In this document: piece by piece, positions 33,854-42,766 of the stretch
How the letters are laid out: each line of letters opens with the position of its first letter
Numbering within the stretch: position 1 is the first letter of the stretch
NCBI RefSeq assembly: GCF_943193135.1
Contig: NZ_CALPCZ010000008.1
Span: 20,996-84,995, forward strand
Source of the DNA: Odoribacter lunatus
Lineage (GTDB): Bacteria; Bacteroidota; Bacteroidia; Bacteroidales; Marinifilaceae
Direction of reading: 5' to 3'
DNA length: 64,000 nt
Program-made: the position numbers and the translations under genes
The notes under the pieces: generated by a model
The model's input: only the letters and a program-made list of their open reading frames with translations
Told to the model about the DNA's origin: nothing
Databases searched by the model: none

Positions 33854-34918
33854 ATGCCTCTTATTTTAAAAAAAAGATTTTTAATTTTTTGTGGCATGTT
33901 ATGTTGCCTACAAACAACTGTAGCCCAAGATTATAACTTTTCCCAATTTTGGGAGAACCGGACTTATTATAACCCAGCATTTTCCGGCATTAACGAAGGT
34001 GAATTGAATTCCATTCTCACATACAGAAAACTTTGGCCTAAGTTTAAAGAGAATTTTTCGACCATTTATTTTTCTTCTGACCTAAAAACTTATAATAATT
34101 ATGGCTTCGGCCTTTATTTTATTAATAGTGACGAAGGCGGTGGTTTTATTAAATCTACAACATTAGGACTTTCTTATTCATGGCGAGGTTATTTCAGCAA
34201 AGAGAAAGGTACCTATTTCCAATTGGGCATAAAAGGAAGTTATAATAATGAAAAGTTGAATTTTAATAAATATATCTTTTCAGGCCAATTAGATCCTATC
34301 TACGGTCCCATTTATCAACATCCCGATTTGAGCGCTATCAAGCAGAAACAAAATTATTGGGATTTCAGTTTCGGGGCAATGGCATTTATCCCCTGGGAAC
34401 GCAATTATACAGAGTTTATGCAAAATTACGTGGGATTTTCTCTAAATCATTTTACCCGTCCCAAAAATAATTTTCTGGAAGATACCCCAAAGATTCCAAT
34501 GAAATTCAGCTTACAGTGGCATGGTTTTATCCGTACCTCTAAATACAGCCTGGATAAGAAAAGCTGGATGTATGTATCTCCCGGACTTTTATTTGAAAAT
34601 ACAGGCGACAAGTTATTGTCATCATCGTCCTTCAATAATGTCATGGTGGGAGCAGATCTAGTCAGCGACCCTATTTTCGGAGGAGTTTGGTATAGTTCAC
34701 AGCTTTTGAATAATTCAGAAGAGAATTACAAGGTCCTGATTTTCAAACTCGGATTAAAACTGAATTCCGAAAGCAAAAAAATACAATACCGAATTACCTA
34801 TACCTACGATATGTCTATGGGTAATCTTACCAAATCAACCGAAGGTTCTCATGAAATAAGCATAAATGTTGCATACCGATTCAATGCAAAATATAAATAC
34901 AACATATTCTCCTTATAA
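33854..34918 (+). CDS. PorP/SprF family type IX secretion membrane protein
   Basis: A 354-residue outer-membrane beta-barrel protein. The signal peptide ends VAQDYNFSQF; then WENRTYYNPAFSGINEG is the typical N-terminal N-P-A-x-A/S-G motif of PorP/SprF. Alternating strands follow, ending in VAYRFN as in many outer-membrane barrels. PorP/SprF proteins guide type B T9SS substrates; genes for them often lie next to the large substrates, as here with the divergent 2750-aa gene 132 bases away. No core T9SS gene (gldK-N, sov, porV) is in the window, so it depends on components elsewhere. Confidence 0.92.
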   Translation: MPLILKKRFLIFCGMLCCLQTTVAQDYNFSQFWENRTYYNPAFSGINEGELNSILTYRKLWPKFKENFSTIYFSSDLKTYNNYGFGLYFINSDEGGGFIKSTTLGLSYSWRGYFSKEKGTYFQLGIKGSYNNEKLNFNKYIFSGQLDPIYGPIYQHPDLSAIKQKQNYWDFSFGAMAFIPWERNYTEFMQNYVGFSLNHFTRPKNNFLEDTPKIPMKFSLQWHGFIRTSKYSLDKKSWMYVSPGLLFENTGDKLLSSSSFNNVMVGADLVSDPIFGGVWYSSQLLNNSEENYKVLIFKLGLKLNSESKKIQYRITYTYDMSMGNLTKSTEGSHEISINVAYRFNAKYKYNIFSL

Positions 34919-35606
34919 TCAGCAAGCGGAAGATTCTATTGTCACAATCCCCTTGAAAAGTTTTGCACCCAAAATTTTACTAAAAAAAACGGGGCCCCAA
35001 ACCGGTTGCCTGATTTATTCGATTATTTTCCTAATAATTTTTGCCATAATCCGACTTCGAGGCAAAAATTTATTTTTTATGCTTTGGAATGTTATTCTAA
35101 AAAAGAAACGCTACGAATTAATTCTTAATGAAGGCATTACTCAAAATCTAATTTATTATTTTTTTGCACTTTCCCTTTCTTTTTCCGCATTGGCTATTTC
35201 ATTAACTTATTTGGCAATTAATCATTTTGACTTTACGCGGATCTGTTATGTGCTATTATTCCTTTGGGGGTGGCATCTGTACTGTTTAAGTATTATTACT
35301 TTGTGCAGCTGGATTTTTAATTTACGTATTATCGGAGAAGAGGCTTCCATTAATTTATGGGTTTATCACATTTGCGGAGGATTACTGATTTCTCCATTCA
35401 TACTCTCTGCTTTTTTTGTCAAAACGTTTGCCATTCCTTTGCTGATAAAAACAATTGTAAGTTGTTTAATATTGTTTTATCTCGTTAAATTATTCCGTTG
35501 GATAAAAATATTCTTGGCTTATAACATTCGAATATTCTATATGATTTTGTACCTTTGTGCCCTCGAAGTTATGCCTTTATCGGTGTTGTACCGAATATTG
35601 ACATGA
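34866..35606 (+). CDS. DUF4271 membrane protein
   Basis: Up to 246 residues with about six hydrophobic helices (GCLIYSIIFLIIFAIIRL, YFFALSLSFSALAISLTYLA, ICYVLLFLWGWHLYCLSII and three more) and a soluble N-terminus of about 40 residues. The family occurs in Bacteroidota just before hemD, as here. Its start lies inside the porP/sprF reading frame: Met at 34866 overlaps by 53 bases, Met at 34884 (MQNINTTYS) by 35. Such overlap suggests co-translation with PorP/SprF. Function unknown; a link with membrane assembly is inferred from the neighbouring rnpA-yidD genes only. Confidence 0.8.
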   Translation: MLHTDSMQNINTTYSPYNQQAEDSIVTIPLKSFAPKILLKKTGPQTGCLIYSIIFLIIFAIIRLRGKNLFFMLWNVILKKKRYELILNEGITQNLIYYFFALSLSFSALAISLTYLAINHFDFTRICYVLLFLWGWHLYCLSIITLCSWIFNLRIIGEEASINLWVYHICGGLLISPFILSAFFVKTFAIPLLIKTIVSCLILFYLVKLFRWIKIFLAYNIRIFYMILYLCALEVMPLSVLYRILT

Positions 35607-35640
35607 CGGTGAAATGAATTAATTTTTAAAACCAGCAGCT

Positions 35641-36402
35641 TTGAAAATAAAAAAGGTACTTGTATCCCAACCGAAACCAACAACGGAAAAATCTCCTTAT
35701 TTCGATTTAGCAGAAAAATATAATCTGAAATTGGAATTCAGATCTTTTATCAAGGTCGAAGGGGTTACTGCAAAAGAATTTCGGCAAGAGCGAATCAATA
35801 TTTTAGAACACACTGCGGTTATTTTTACAAGTCGCACAGCTATTGACCATTTTTTCAGAATTTGCGGAGAAATGCGAATTACTGTACCAGATACTATGAA
35901 ATATTTTTGTATTTCGGAAGCAACAGCTTTCTATCTTCAAAAATATATCGTATATCGGAAAAGAAAAATTTTCTATGGAGATAAGAAGGTCGATGACATG
36001 ACAAAAATTCTGTTGAAACATAAAACTGAAAATTTTTTAGTGCCATTATCCGATATTCATAAAGAAAATATCCCCGGCTTACTGGATCAATTACATTTAA
36101 AATATACCAAAGCGATTCTTTATAAAACGGTCGCAAGTGATTTAAGTGATATTAAAAACCTAAAAGAATACGATATCTTAGCTTTTTATACCCCTTCCGG
36201 CATAAAATCACTATTCCAAAATTTCCCCGATTTTGTTCAAGAATCCACTATTATTGCCGCTTTCGGGAATGCAACTGCCGAAGCTGTAAATGCAGCGGGA
36301 TTACGATTGGATATTCAGGCACCGACAGTAAAATGTCCTTCTATGACCATGGCGATAGAGGATTTTATCAAAAGATATAATAAAGAAAATAAAGCGAAAT
36401 AA
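35641..36402 (+). CDS. hemD: Uroporphyrinogen-III synthase
   Basis: A 253-residue HemD that closes hydroxymethylbilane into uroporphyrinogen III for haem and other tetrapyrroles. The protein has the low-conservation two-domain pattern: VLVSQPKP at the start, AVIFTSRTAIDHFFRIC in domain 1, ILAFYTPSGIKSLFQNFPD and IIAAFGNATAEAVNAAGLR in domain 2. These are the usual landmarks. The first codon is TTG at 35641 (MKIKKVLVSQP). Position between DUF4271 and rnpA is the conserved Bacteroidota order. No other haem gene is in the window. Confidence 0.88.
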   Translation: MKIKKVLVSQPKPTTEKSPYFDLAEKYNLKLEFRSFIKVEGVTAKEFRQERINILEHTAVIFTSRTAIDHFFRICGEMRITVPDTMKYFCISEATAFYLQKYIVYRKRKIFYGDKKVDDMTKILLKHKTENFLVPLSDIHKENIPGLLDQLHLKYTKAILYKTVASDLSDIKNLKEYDILAFYTPSGIKSLFQNFPDFVQESTIIAAFGNATAEAVNAAGLRLDIQAPTVKCPSMTMAIEDFIKRYNKENKAK

Positions 36403-36425
36403 GCAATTCCCATAATCGTGTCCGA

Positions 36426-36830
36426 ATGAATTCTTTATGTAAGGATGAGCGACTTGTAAATGAAATTTTATTTGAAGAATTGCTTCGTTCTGATTATAGT
36501 TTTGTTAGTTATCCGTTTCGAATTGTCGCCAAACGTTCTTCTTTATCGGGGAAATTTCCTGCTCGGATTGCTATTAGTGTCAGCAAAAAGAAATTTAAAC
36601 ATGCCGTTCTACGAAACCGTATGAAACGTTTGACAAGGGAATGTTTCCGTTGTAATAAAGAACTGCTTTATCAATCCGTATCTCCCGAAATAACGATTGA
36701 TATATTGTTCATATATCTTGACCAGCAACTTATGACGTTCTCCAAAATAGAGAAAACAATGCAAGCCGCATTAGTAAAAATCGCTCAACATTTCAATCAT
36801 CCGTCTCATTATGAAACAGATGCCAATTAA
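36426..36830 (+). CDS. rnpA: Ribonuclease P protein component
   Basis: A 134-residue basic protein that assists the RNase P RNA in maturing tRNA 5' ends. The family signature is complete: [20 protein letters not shown], then KRLTRECFR at about residues 61-80, and the N-terminal aromatic strand SYPFRIV is present. It overlaps yidD by 20 bases, an old and widespread arrangement. The usual upstream rpmH and dnaA are absent; instead it is in the DUF4271-hemD order of this phylum. Confidence 0.95.
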   Translation: MNSLCKDERLVNEILFEELLRSDYSFVSYPFRIVAKRSSLSGKFPARIAISVSKKKFKHAVLRNRMKRLTRECFRCNKELLYQSVSPEITIDILFIYLDQQLMTFSKIEKTMQAALVKIAQHFNHPSHYETDAN

Positions 36831-37074
36831 TTATAGAAAACTTCATTTACGTTTCAAACGAATTCTTGTTTTTATATTTATATTACCTATCAAATTTTAT
36901 CAATTTTGTATTTCTCCCGTCAAACCTTCTTGCTGTCGCTATACTCCTACCTGTTCCGAATATGCACTTCAAGCTATTCAAAAATACGGTCCTTTTAAGG
37001 GTGCATTACTTGCCATTAAAAGGATTATATCCTGTAATCCATGGGGAGGAAGTGGTTATGATCCTGTCCCATAA
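36811..37074 (+). CDS. yidD: Membrane protein insertion efficiency factor YidD
   Basis: An 87-residue protein with a hydrophobic amphipathic N-terminus ([19 protein letters not shown]) followed by the family core [20 protein letters not shown], then [24 protein letters not shown]. YidD helps the YidC insertase place proteins in the inner membrane. The three conserved Cys are present. Its start overlaps the end of rnpA by 20 bases. Here yidC itself is not adjacent. The following 146 bases carry a 45-codon frame I do not accept as a gene. Confidence 0.94.
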   Translation: MKQMPINYRKLHLRFKRILVFIFILPIKFYQFCISPVKPSCCRYTPTCSEYALQAIQKYGPFKGALLAIKRIISCNPWGGSGYDPVP

Positions 37075-37220
37075 CAGTTATTTAAAAAGACAAAAAGAAA
37101 AATATAATATTCTAAAACAACCGGATTACACCAACATTCGTTTTTTACTTTCACCGAAAAAACGTACTTTCGCTAAATTAAGTAATGATTATTGAATTTG
37201 AAACTTTATAATATCTTAAT

Positions 37221-38873
37221 ATGATGAGAAATACAAGAAAACTTTTTCTTCTGATTACCGGTGTTATTATCCTTGCCTGGGGTGCTCTTTCATTAAAAAG
37301 TGATGACCAGAATTTTGAAATCAGCAAACAACTGAATATCTATGCTTCTCTGTTCCGGGAAGCTAATTTATTTTATGTCGATGAAGTAAATCCCGGAGAT
37401 TTAGTTACAACCAGCATTAAGGCCATGCTGAAATCTTTAGATCCTTATACCGTTTTTTATCCTGAAGCGGATATGGAGGATGTAAAACTCATGACGACCG
37501 GAGAATATGCCGGAATTGGCGCCGTTATCAGCAAAAAAGGAGACAATGTGATTATACGGGAACCCTACAAGGGATTCCCCGCAGATAAAGCCGGCTTACT
37601 CCCCGGAGATATTATTCTCGCCATTGACGGTAATTCCATTAAGGGCAAAAGCACTGATGATGTCAGCGAAATGCTAAAAGGACAACCCGGTAAAGAAATT
37701 ACAGTCCGCATCCAACGTGAAGGGGAAAATAACAGTATTGACAAAAAAGCCGTCAGAGAGAAGATTCAGCTCCCCAGTGTCCCTTATTATGGAATGATGT
37801 CCAATAATGTAGGATATATATATTTAAATAGTTTTACAGACAAAGCAGCATCAGATGTGCGCAAAGCTGCTTTAAGTTTGAAAAACCAAGGGGCTACTTC
37901 TCTCATCCTTGATCTTAGAGGTAATTCAGGAGGTTTGCTAGATCAAGCTGTCGAAATATGCAATTTCTTCATTCCCAAAGACACGAAAGTCGTTGATACA
38001 AGAGGTAAAGTCAAGCAATGGGATAAAGAATATAAAACTACCCAAAATCCCATATTACCTGACATGCCATTGGTTGTTCTCATTGACAGAAGTTCAGCTT
38101 CTGCTTCCGAAATTGTATCAGGAACGCTACAAGATTACGATAGAGCCGTTCTAATCGGCGAACGTTCGTTTGGCAAGGGATTGGTTCAAACGATTAGAGA
38201 TCTCCCTTATAATACAAAAATGAAGGTTACTACTGCCAAGTATTATATTCCTAGCGGACGTTGTATCCAGGCACTTGATTATACACACCGTAACTCTGAC
38301 GGAAGTGTCGGGAAAGTTCCGGATTCTTTAATTACCGAATATACAACAAAATCGGGAAGAAAAGTATATGACGGAGGTGGTATTACGCCCGATATAAAAA
38401 TAGAACCTGAAGAACTGGCTCGAATCACTCAAGAATTAATTTTACAGGATTTGTGTTTTGATTTTGTCAATTCTTATGCTTTAAAAAATCCACAAATTGC
38501 AGAAATTAAAGATTTCAATATAACCGATGAGCTCTACAATCAATTTAAAACATGGCTGAAAGAAAAAGATTTTACCTATGAAAACGAATCTCAACGCCTT
38601 TTAAATAATTTAGAAAAAACAGCCAAGGAGGAAAAATATTATGAACAGGTCAAATCTCAACTGGATGCATTAAAAAAGGATTTTGCTCACTCCATAGACA
38701 GAGATATGGATCTTTTTAAAAATCAAATCAGTTCTTTTTTAGCAGAGCAATTTATACAACGTTATTATTATGCAGAAGGAGTTATGGCCTATAAGGTTCT
38801 TCATGATAAAGAAGTCGCTAAAGCTATCGAAATCCTTTCTAATCAAGATGAATTTATGAACCTATTAAAATAA
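37221..38873 (+). CDS. S41 family carboxy-terminal processing protease (CtpA/Prc-like)
   Basis: A 550-residue periplasmic protease anchored by an N-terminal hydrophobic segment (LFLLITGVIILAWGAL). A PDZ domain is at about 85-175 (GIGAVISKKGDNVIIREPYK, AGLLPGDIILAIDGN). The S41 domain follows with LDLRGNSGGLLDQAVE, the nucleophile Ser in RSSASASEIV (about 291-295), and the base Lys in GERSFGKGLVQ (about 318). The C-terminal 150 residues are helical. Members trim or degrade periplasmic proteins. It is the last gene of the hemD-rnpA-yidD series and is followed by a terminator. Confidence 0.93.
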   Translation: MMRNTRKLFLLITGVIILAWGALSLKSDDQNFEISKQLNIYASLFREANLFYVDEVNPGDLVTTSIKAMLKSLDPYTVFYPEADMEDVKLMTTGEYAGIGAVISKKGDNVIIREPYKGFPADKAGLLPGDIILAIDGNSIKGKSTDDVSEMLKGQPGKEITVRIQREGENNSIDKKAVREKIQLPSVPYYGMMSNNVGYIYLNSFTDKAASDVRKAALSLKNQGATSLILDLRGNSGGLLDQAVEICNFFIPKDTKVVDTRGKVKQWDKEYKTTQNPILPDMPLVVLIDRSSASASEIVSGTLQDYDRAVLIGERSFGKGLVQTIRDLPYNTKMKVTTAKYYIPSGRCIQALDYTHRNSDGSVGKVPDSLITEYTTKSGRKVYDGGGITPDIKIEPEELARITQELILQDLCFDFVNSYALKNPQIAEIKDFNITDELYNQFKTWLKEKDFTYENESQRLLNNLEKTAKEEKYYEQVKSQLDALKKDFAHSIDRDMDLFKNQISSFLAEQFIQRYYYAEGVMAYKVLHDKEVAKAIEILSNQDEFMNLLK

Positions 38874-38891
38874 TCTCCAATTAAAAAATTC

Positions 38892-38930
38892 AACCGGAAA
38901 ACTGTGTTTATACACAATTTCCGGTTTTTT
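38892..38930 (+). terminator. Terminator after the S41 protease
   Basis: aaccggaaaactgtgt pairs with acacaatttccggtt across a short TTTA loop with one mismatch or bulge, and is followed by a run of six T at 38925-38930. Confidence 0.8.
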
Positions 38931-38963
38931 ATTTATAAATGATTTTATATCTATATTCAACTT

Positions 38964-40913
38964 ATGAAATACCACCTTCTTTTTTTAGTTATTGTCTGTT
39001 TTATTCATTGTCCTATATCTACATGGGGACAAATAAATGATTCGTTGCTTTTTTCGGAAAAATCTGCGAATTATAATGTTATTCACCTTTTGGACAGTAC
39101 CTCTGTCGAAGTTAATGAAAATGGCGCAGGTACATTCCATATACACCGCATTACAAAAATATTAAAGACGGCAGGAGCTTTAAGTCATCGTGTCATTAAA
39201 TTCGACTATGACCCTTTAACCGCTTTTGCAGAATTTAAATACGTCAAAATCAAACAAGCCAATGGCAAAACCCGATTTATCGCACCTAAAACAGCCTGTG
39301 ATTATGTAGCTCCGGCAAGAGCTATTTATTGGGGAGCCCGGCAAATAATGATTGAACCGGGACGTCTTGAGCCAGGAGATACTATCGAATATGAGATTTC
39401 AAAAAAAGGATTCACGTATGCACTTCTAAATGCTTCGGAAGATGAAGAACGTTTTATTCCTCCCATGAAAGGACAGTTCTACGATATTATTCCTTTTTGG
39501 AATTCCGAACCTGTACTGAAAAAAGTATATCAAGTATCTTTACCTGCTGAAAAAACATTAAAATATCAATTTTATCAAGGCACATGTCATTTTTCAAAAG
39601 AATCCGAAGCTAACCGTCAAATCTATAAATTTACAGTAAATCATATCCTGCCTTTTGAAAAAGAGCCCAATATGCTTGACCTTTATGACGTCGCCCCTAA
39701 ACTTATGATGTCAACCACCTCTGACTGGAAAGCGAAATCCCGCTGGTTTTATAATGTAAATGAGGATTATGGCAGTTTTAGCCCTACACCTGAAGCTCAA
39801 GCAAAAGTAGATCTCCTTCTTCAGGGAGCTAAAACAGAAATGGAAAAGATTTCAATTCTTACTCACTGGGTTGCAGATAATATGCGTTATTCAGGGATAT
39901 CCATGGGTAAAGGTGAAGGCTATACTCTCCACAATACACAAATGAACTTTACCGACCGTTGTGGTGTCTGTAAAGACAAAGCCGCTCTTCTTATCTCCAT
40001 GCTACGGATGGCCGGATTTGAAGCTTATCCCGCCATGACAATGGCCGGTTCCCGGGTTGAAGCTATTCCAGCAGACCATTTTAATCATAGTGTCGCTGTT
40101 GTAAAACTATCTGACGGGACTTATATGCCACTTGATCCTACCTGGGTTCCTTTCATTCGGGAATTATGGTCAAGCGCTGAACAACAACAGCATTATTTAC
40201 CCGGCTTGCCAGAAGGTTCTGATTTATTAATCACCCCAATCTCTCCCGCTGAAAATCACTATGTGAAAATAAATGTAACTTCTTCCATAAACAAAAAAGG
40301 AGTTCTTCAAGGAACACTTATATTAGAAGCTGAAGGACAATCTGATGCCAATATCCGGCGAATATTTACGAATGGCTACCAACGAGATTGGGAAAATGCC
40401 ATAGAAAAGGAATTATTGAATGTATCACCAAGAGCCCAATTAATTCAGGTGAATTATGGAAAAAATCCAAGAGATTATTTAGCAGGCCCTTTTCATATAA
40501 AAATAAAGTTTGTCATTCCTGATTATGCCATTACGGGGGAGAATATCATTTCATTTAAGCCTATATCTCTCAATAATTTATTCAATAACGTACGCTCTTT
40601 TCTCCGAATCAATACTTTTCTCAAAGAACGAAAATATGGATTTAAAGACGCCTGTTCTCGAATGTTACAAATTAATGAGACCATCCATCTACCTAAAGGC
40701 TATAAAATGAAACAGCCAGAACGAAAAGACCAAATAACAGGAAATGCGGCCGACTTTGAAGGAACCCTCTATCAAAAAGAAAATGTTATAAATCTTTATC
40801 ATTCTCTTATTCTGAAAAAAAGAGTTTATGATGCTGATGATTGGATGAATTTCCGCAATGCAGTCAATGCACATAAATCTTATGGAGAAGATATTATATT
40901 AGAAAATAATTAA
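38964..40913 (+). CDS. DUF3857 and transglutaminase-like domain protein
   Basis: A 649-residue exported protein; the signal peptide ends near STWGQ. Residues about 30-260 are a DUF3857 beta-rich domain (RITKILKTAGALSHRVIKFD, APKTACDYVAPA, GRLEPGDTIEYE). A transglutaminase-like core follows with the likely Cys-His-Asp triad: Cys in DRCGVCKDKAALL (about 333-338), His in FNHSVAVVKL (about 374), Asp in MPLDPTWVPF (about 390). The C-terminal part is a beta-rich DUF3858-like region. Such proteins act in the periplasm; the natural reaction is unknown. The gene is followed 21 bases later by a paralogue that has lost the Cys. Confidence 0.87.
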   Translation: MKYHLLFLVIVCFIHCPISTWGQINDSLLFSEKSANYNVIHLLDSTSVEVNENGAGTFHIHRITKILKTAGALSHRVIKFDYDPLTAFAEFKYVKIKQANGKTRFIAPKTACDYVAPARAIYWGARQIMIEPGRLEPGDTIEYEISKKGFTYALLNASEDEERFIPPMKGQFYDIIPFWNSEPVLKKVYQVSLPAEKTLKYQFYQGTCHFSKESEANRQIYKFTVNHILPFEKEPNMLDLYDVAPKLMMSTTSDWKAKSRWFYNVNEDYGSFSPTPEAQAKVDLLLQGAKTEMEKISILTHWVADNMRYSGISMGKGEGYTLHNTQMNFTDRCGVCKDKAALLISMLRMAGFEAYPAMTMAGSRVEAIPADHFNHSVAVVKLSDGTYMPLDPTWVPFIRELWSSAEQQQHYLPGLPEGSDLLITPISPAENHYVKINVTSSINKKGVLQGTLILEAEGQSDANIRRIFTNGYQRDWENAIEKELLNVSPRAQLIQVNYGKNPRDYLAGPFHIKIKFVIPDYAITGENIISFKPISLNNLFNNVRSFLRINTFLKERKYGFKDACSRMLQINETIHLPKGYKMKQPERKDQITGNAADFEGTLYQKENVINLYHSLILKKRVYDADDWMNFRNAVNAHKSYGEDIILENN

Positions 40914-40934
40914 CCTGGATAAAATTGTATTAAA

Positions 40935-42716
40935 ATGACTATTTCAACAAAATATATTCTACTTATCGGAGTAACTTTATTGGCCAACTTTGCATTAGCA
41001 ACCCCGGAAGCTACTTTTAAGAAAATCAAGAAAGAATTTACTATCCTGCCAGATAGTACAATTCAAATAAATTATTTCAAAGAATTGGAAATCAATTCTC
41101 TTATGGCTATAAATCGTTTATATGGAGAATCTTTTATTATCTATAATCCTGATTATCAGAAGTTACAAATAAATACTTCTTATACATTACTAGCTAATGG
41201 AGACACTATTTTTACACCAACGAATGCATTTAACGAAGTACTTCCAGCATTTGCGGCCAATGCTCCGGCATACAATCATTTAAAAGAAATGGTAATTACT
41301 CATACTGGCCTAGAACCCAACTCTCGTATTATGCTGGATTATACTATTTTATCTTCATATACACATTTGGATATTGACGAAATCCTCCAAGAAGAATGCC
41401 CCATAGAAGAGTATCAAATCATCATAAATATACCTGAAAATCAACAAATAAATTTCCAATTATTAAATTTATCCACTAAACCCCAAATAAATCAAACAAT
41501 ATATGGGAAACAATATGTATGGATTTTCAGAGATTTAGCACCAAAATCCCATGAAACTTTTCAAGTAAAAAATCAAAATGATATTCCTCATTTTATAGCT
41601 AATAACTATACATCAACGAAAGAACCTATTAATATACTAAAGGATAACTTTCATTTTATCAATGATAAAGAAATAGCTTTATTTACCAAAAAATTAATTC
41701 AGAATTGTGAAAATGATTTGGATAAAGTATTTACGATAAAAGATTTTATTACTCATCAAAACTCTACAACAAACATTCCTAGCGAATATTTAAATTGGAA
41801 AATCCGCACACCAAAAGAAGTTCTTGACAAAGCCTATGGTACTATATTCGAAAAAATAAATCTATTCATTTCAATGCTTCAATGCATTGGATTTAAAAGT
41901 TCTGTTGTTCTTATTTATCCTGAATTTGTCAAAAATAATATACCTGGACTCAAAACCATCAGACAAGCCGTAGTTTATACCCAATGTAACGGAATCCCTC
42001 TTTTCTTATCTGTTGACGGTAGTGAAATAACAGCACCCGAACTTCGTGGAGACCGAGACCAAATTTTTCTTTTATCAGAACAGGAAATAAATCCTTTAAC
42101 TGTTCTTCCCGCTTCGGGTAATATATATGCTCAATTCAATATAAAAATAACTCCAGTTGAAACATTTTTAAGCGGAAATTTATCTCTTTCAGGGGGATTA
42201 ATTCAACCTTTGCCAAACCAACTTTACCAAGAAAAAATTAAACATACTTTAAATCTTCCTGGAGATTCTCTGAAAATTCAATACAATCATATTACTCCAT
42301 TTCAAAATAAATTATCTTTTAAAAGCCAATCCCAAAGTATTATAAATCAAAATTATATTTTCTACCATTTACCCGAAATCGGTATTGGAGTTAATTCATG
42401 GAAACTACTTCCTTTAAATTCCAAACGTCATTCTATGTTAGAAATTCCTTACGCTATTGAAGAGAATTACGAATATATTATCCAATTGGCCCCTGGTCTT
42501 AAATTACTAAATAGTCCCCAAAAAATATATGAAAAACACGACTGTGGAAGCCTCTATATTGATATAACACAAAAAGCAGACAAAATATTTATCCAACGTA
42601 AACTACATCTACCGAAAGCATTAATTACCCCTAAAACATACAAAAGTTTCCGTAAAATTCTTAATGCCTGGGACAATGAGCACAATAAAATACTCATAAT
42701 CAACGCCATAGATTGA
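40935..42716 (+). CDS. DUF3857-like protein with a dead transglutaminase core
   Basis: A 593-residue exported protein with signal peptide MTISTKYILLIGVTLLANFA. It parallels the previous gene: DUF3857-like strands (TGLEPNSRIMLDYTIL), a helical core, then a beta-rich C-terminus. The segment that should hold the catalytic Cys reads YGTIFEKINLFISMLQCIGF near residue 300, with Ile where active members have Cys (YGTC-type), and the His and Asp motifs are also not clear (SVDGSEITAPE). It is therefore a predicted non-catalytic homologue, perhaps a binding partner of the upstream protein. It is convergent with uvrC and shares a terminator. Confidence 0.72.
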   Translation: MTISTKYILLIGVTLLANFALATPEATFKKIKKEFTILPDSTIQINYFKELEINSLMAINRLYGESFIIYNPDYQKLQINTSYTLLANGDTIFTPTNAFNEVLPAFAANAPAYNHLKEMVITHTGLEPNSRIMLDYTILSSYTHLDIDEILQEECPIEEYQIIINIPENQQINFQLLNLSTKPQINQTIYGKQYVWIFRDLAPKSHETFQVKNQNDIPHFIANNYTSTKEPINILKDNFHFINDKEIALFTKKLIQNCENDLDKVFTIKDFITHQNSTTNIPSEYLNWKIRTPKEVLDKAYGTIFEKINLFISMLQCIGFKSSVVLIYPEFVKNNIPGLKTIRQAVVYTQCNGIPLFLSVDGSEITAPELRGDRDQIFLLSEQEINPLTVLPASGNIYAQFNIKITPVETFLSGNLSLSGGLIQPLPNQLYQEKIKHTLNLPGDSLKIQYNHITPFQNKLSFKSQSQSIINQNYIFYHLPEIGIGVNSWKLLPLNSKRHSMLEIPYAIEENYEYIIQLAPGLKLLNSPQKIYEKHDCGSLYIDITQKADKIFIQRKLHLPKALITPKTYKSFRKILNAWDNEHNKILIINAID

Positions 42717-42727
42717 GACCTATTCCT

Positions 42728-42766
42728 AATCTGATAATTTATAACTATGCTATAAATTATCAGATT
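42728..42766. terminator. Perfect 16-bp stem between convergent genes
   Basis: aatctgataatttata (42728-42743) and tataaattatcagatt (42751-42766) pair perfectly around a 7-base loop. The right arm overlaps the last codons of uvrC, so the same sequence encodes protein and ends transcripts from both sides. Confidence 0.75.

Noticed and set aside
37058..37195. 45-codon frame after yidD ([20 protein letters not shown] start)
   Set aside because: Overlaps the yidD end in a different frame and has no recognisable features; possible but not supportable.
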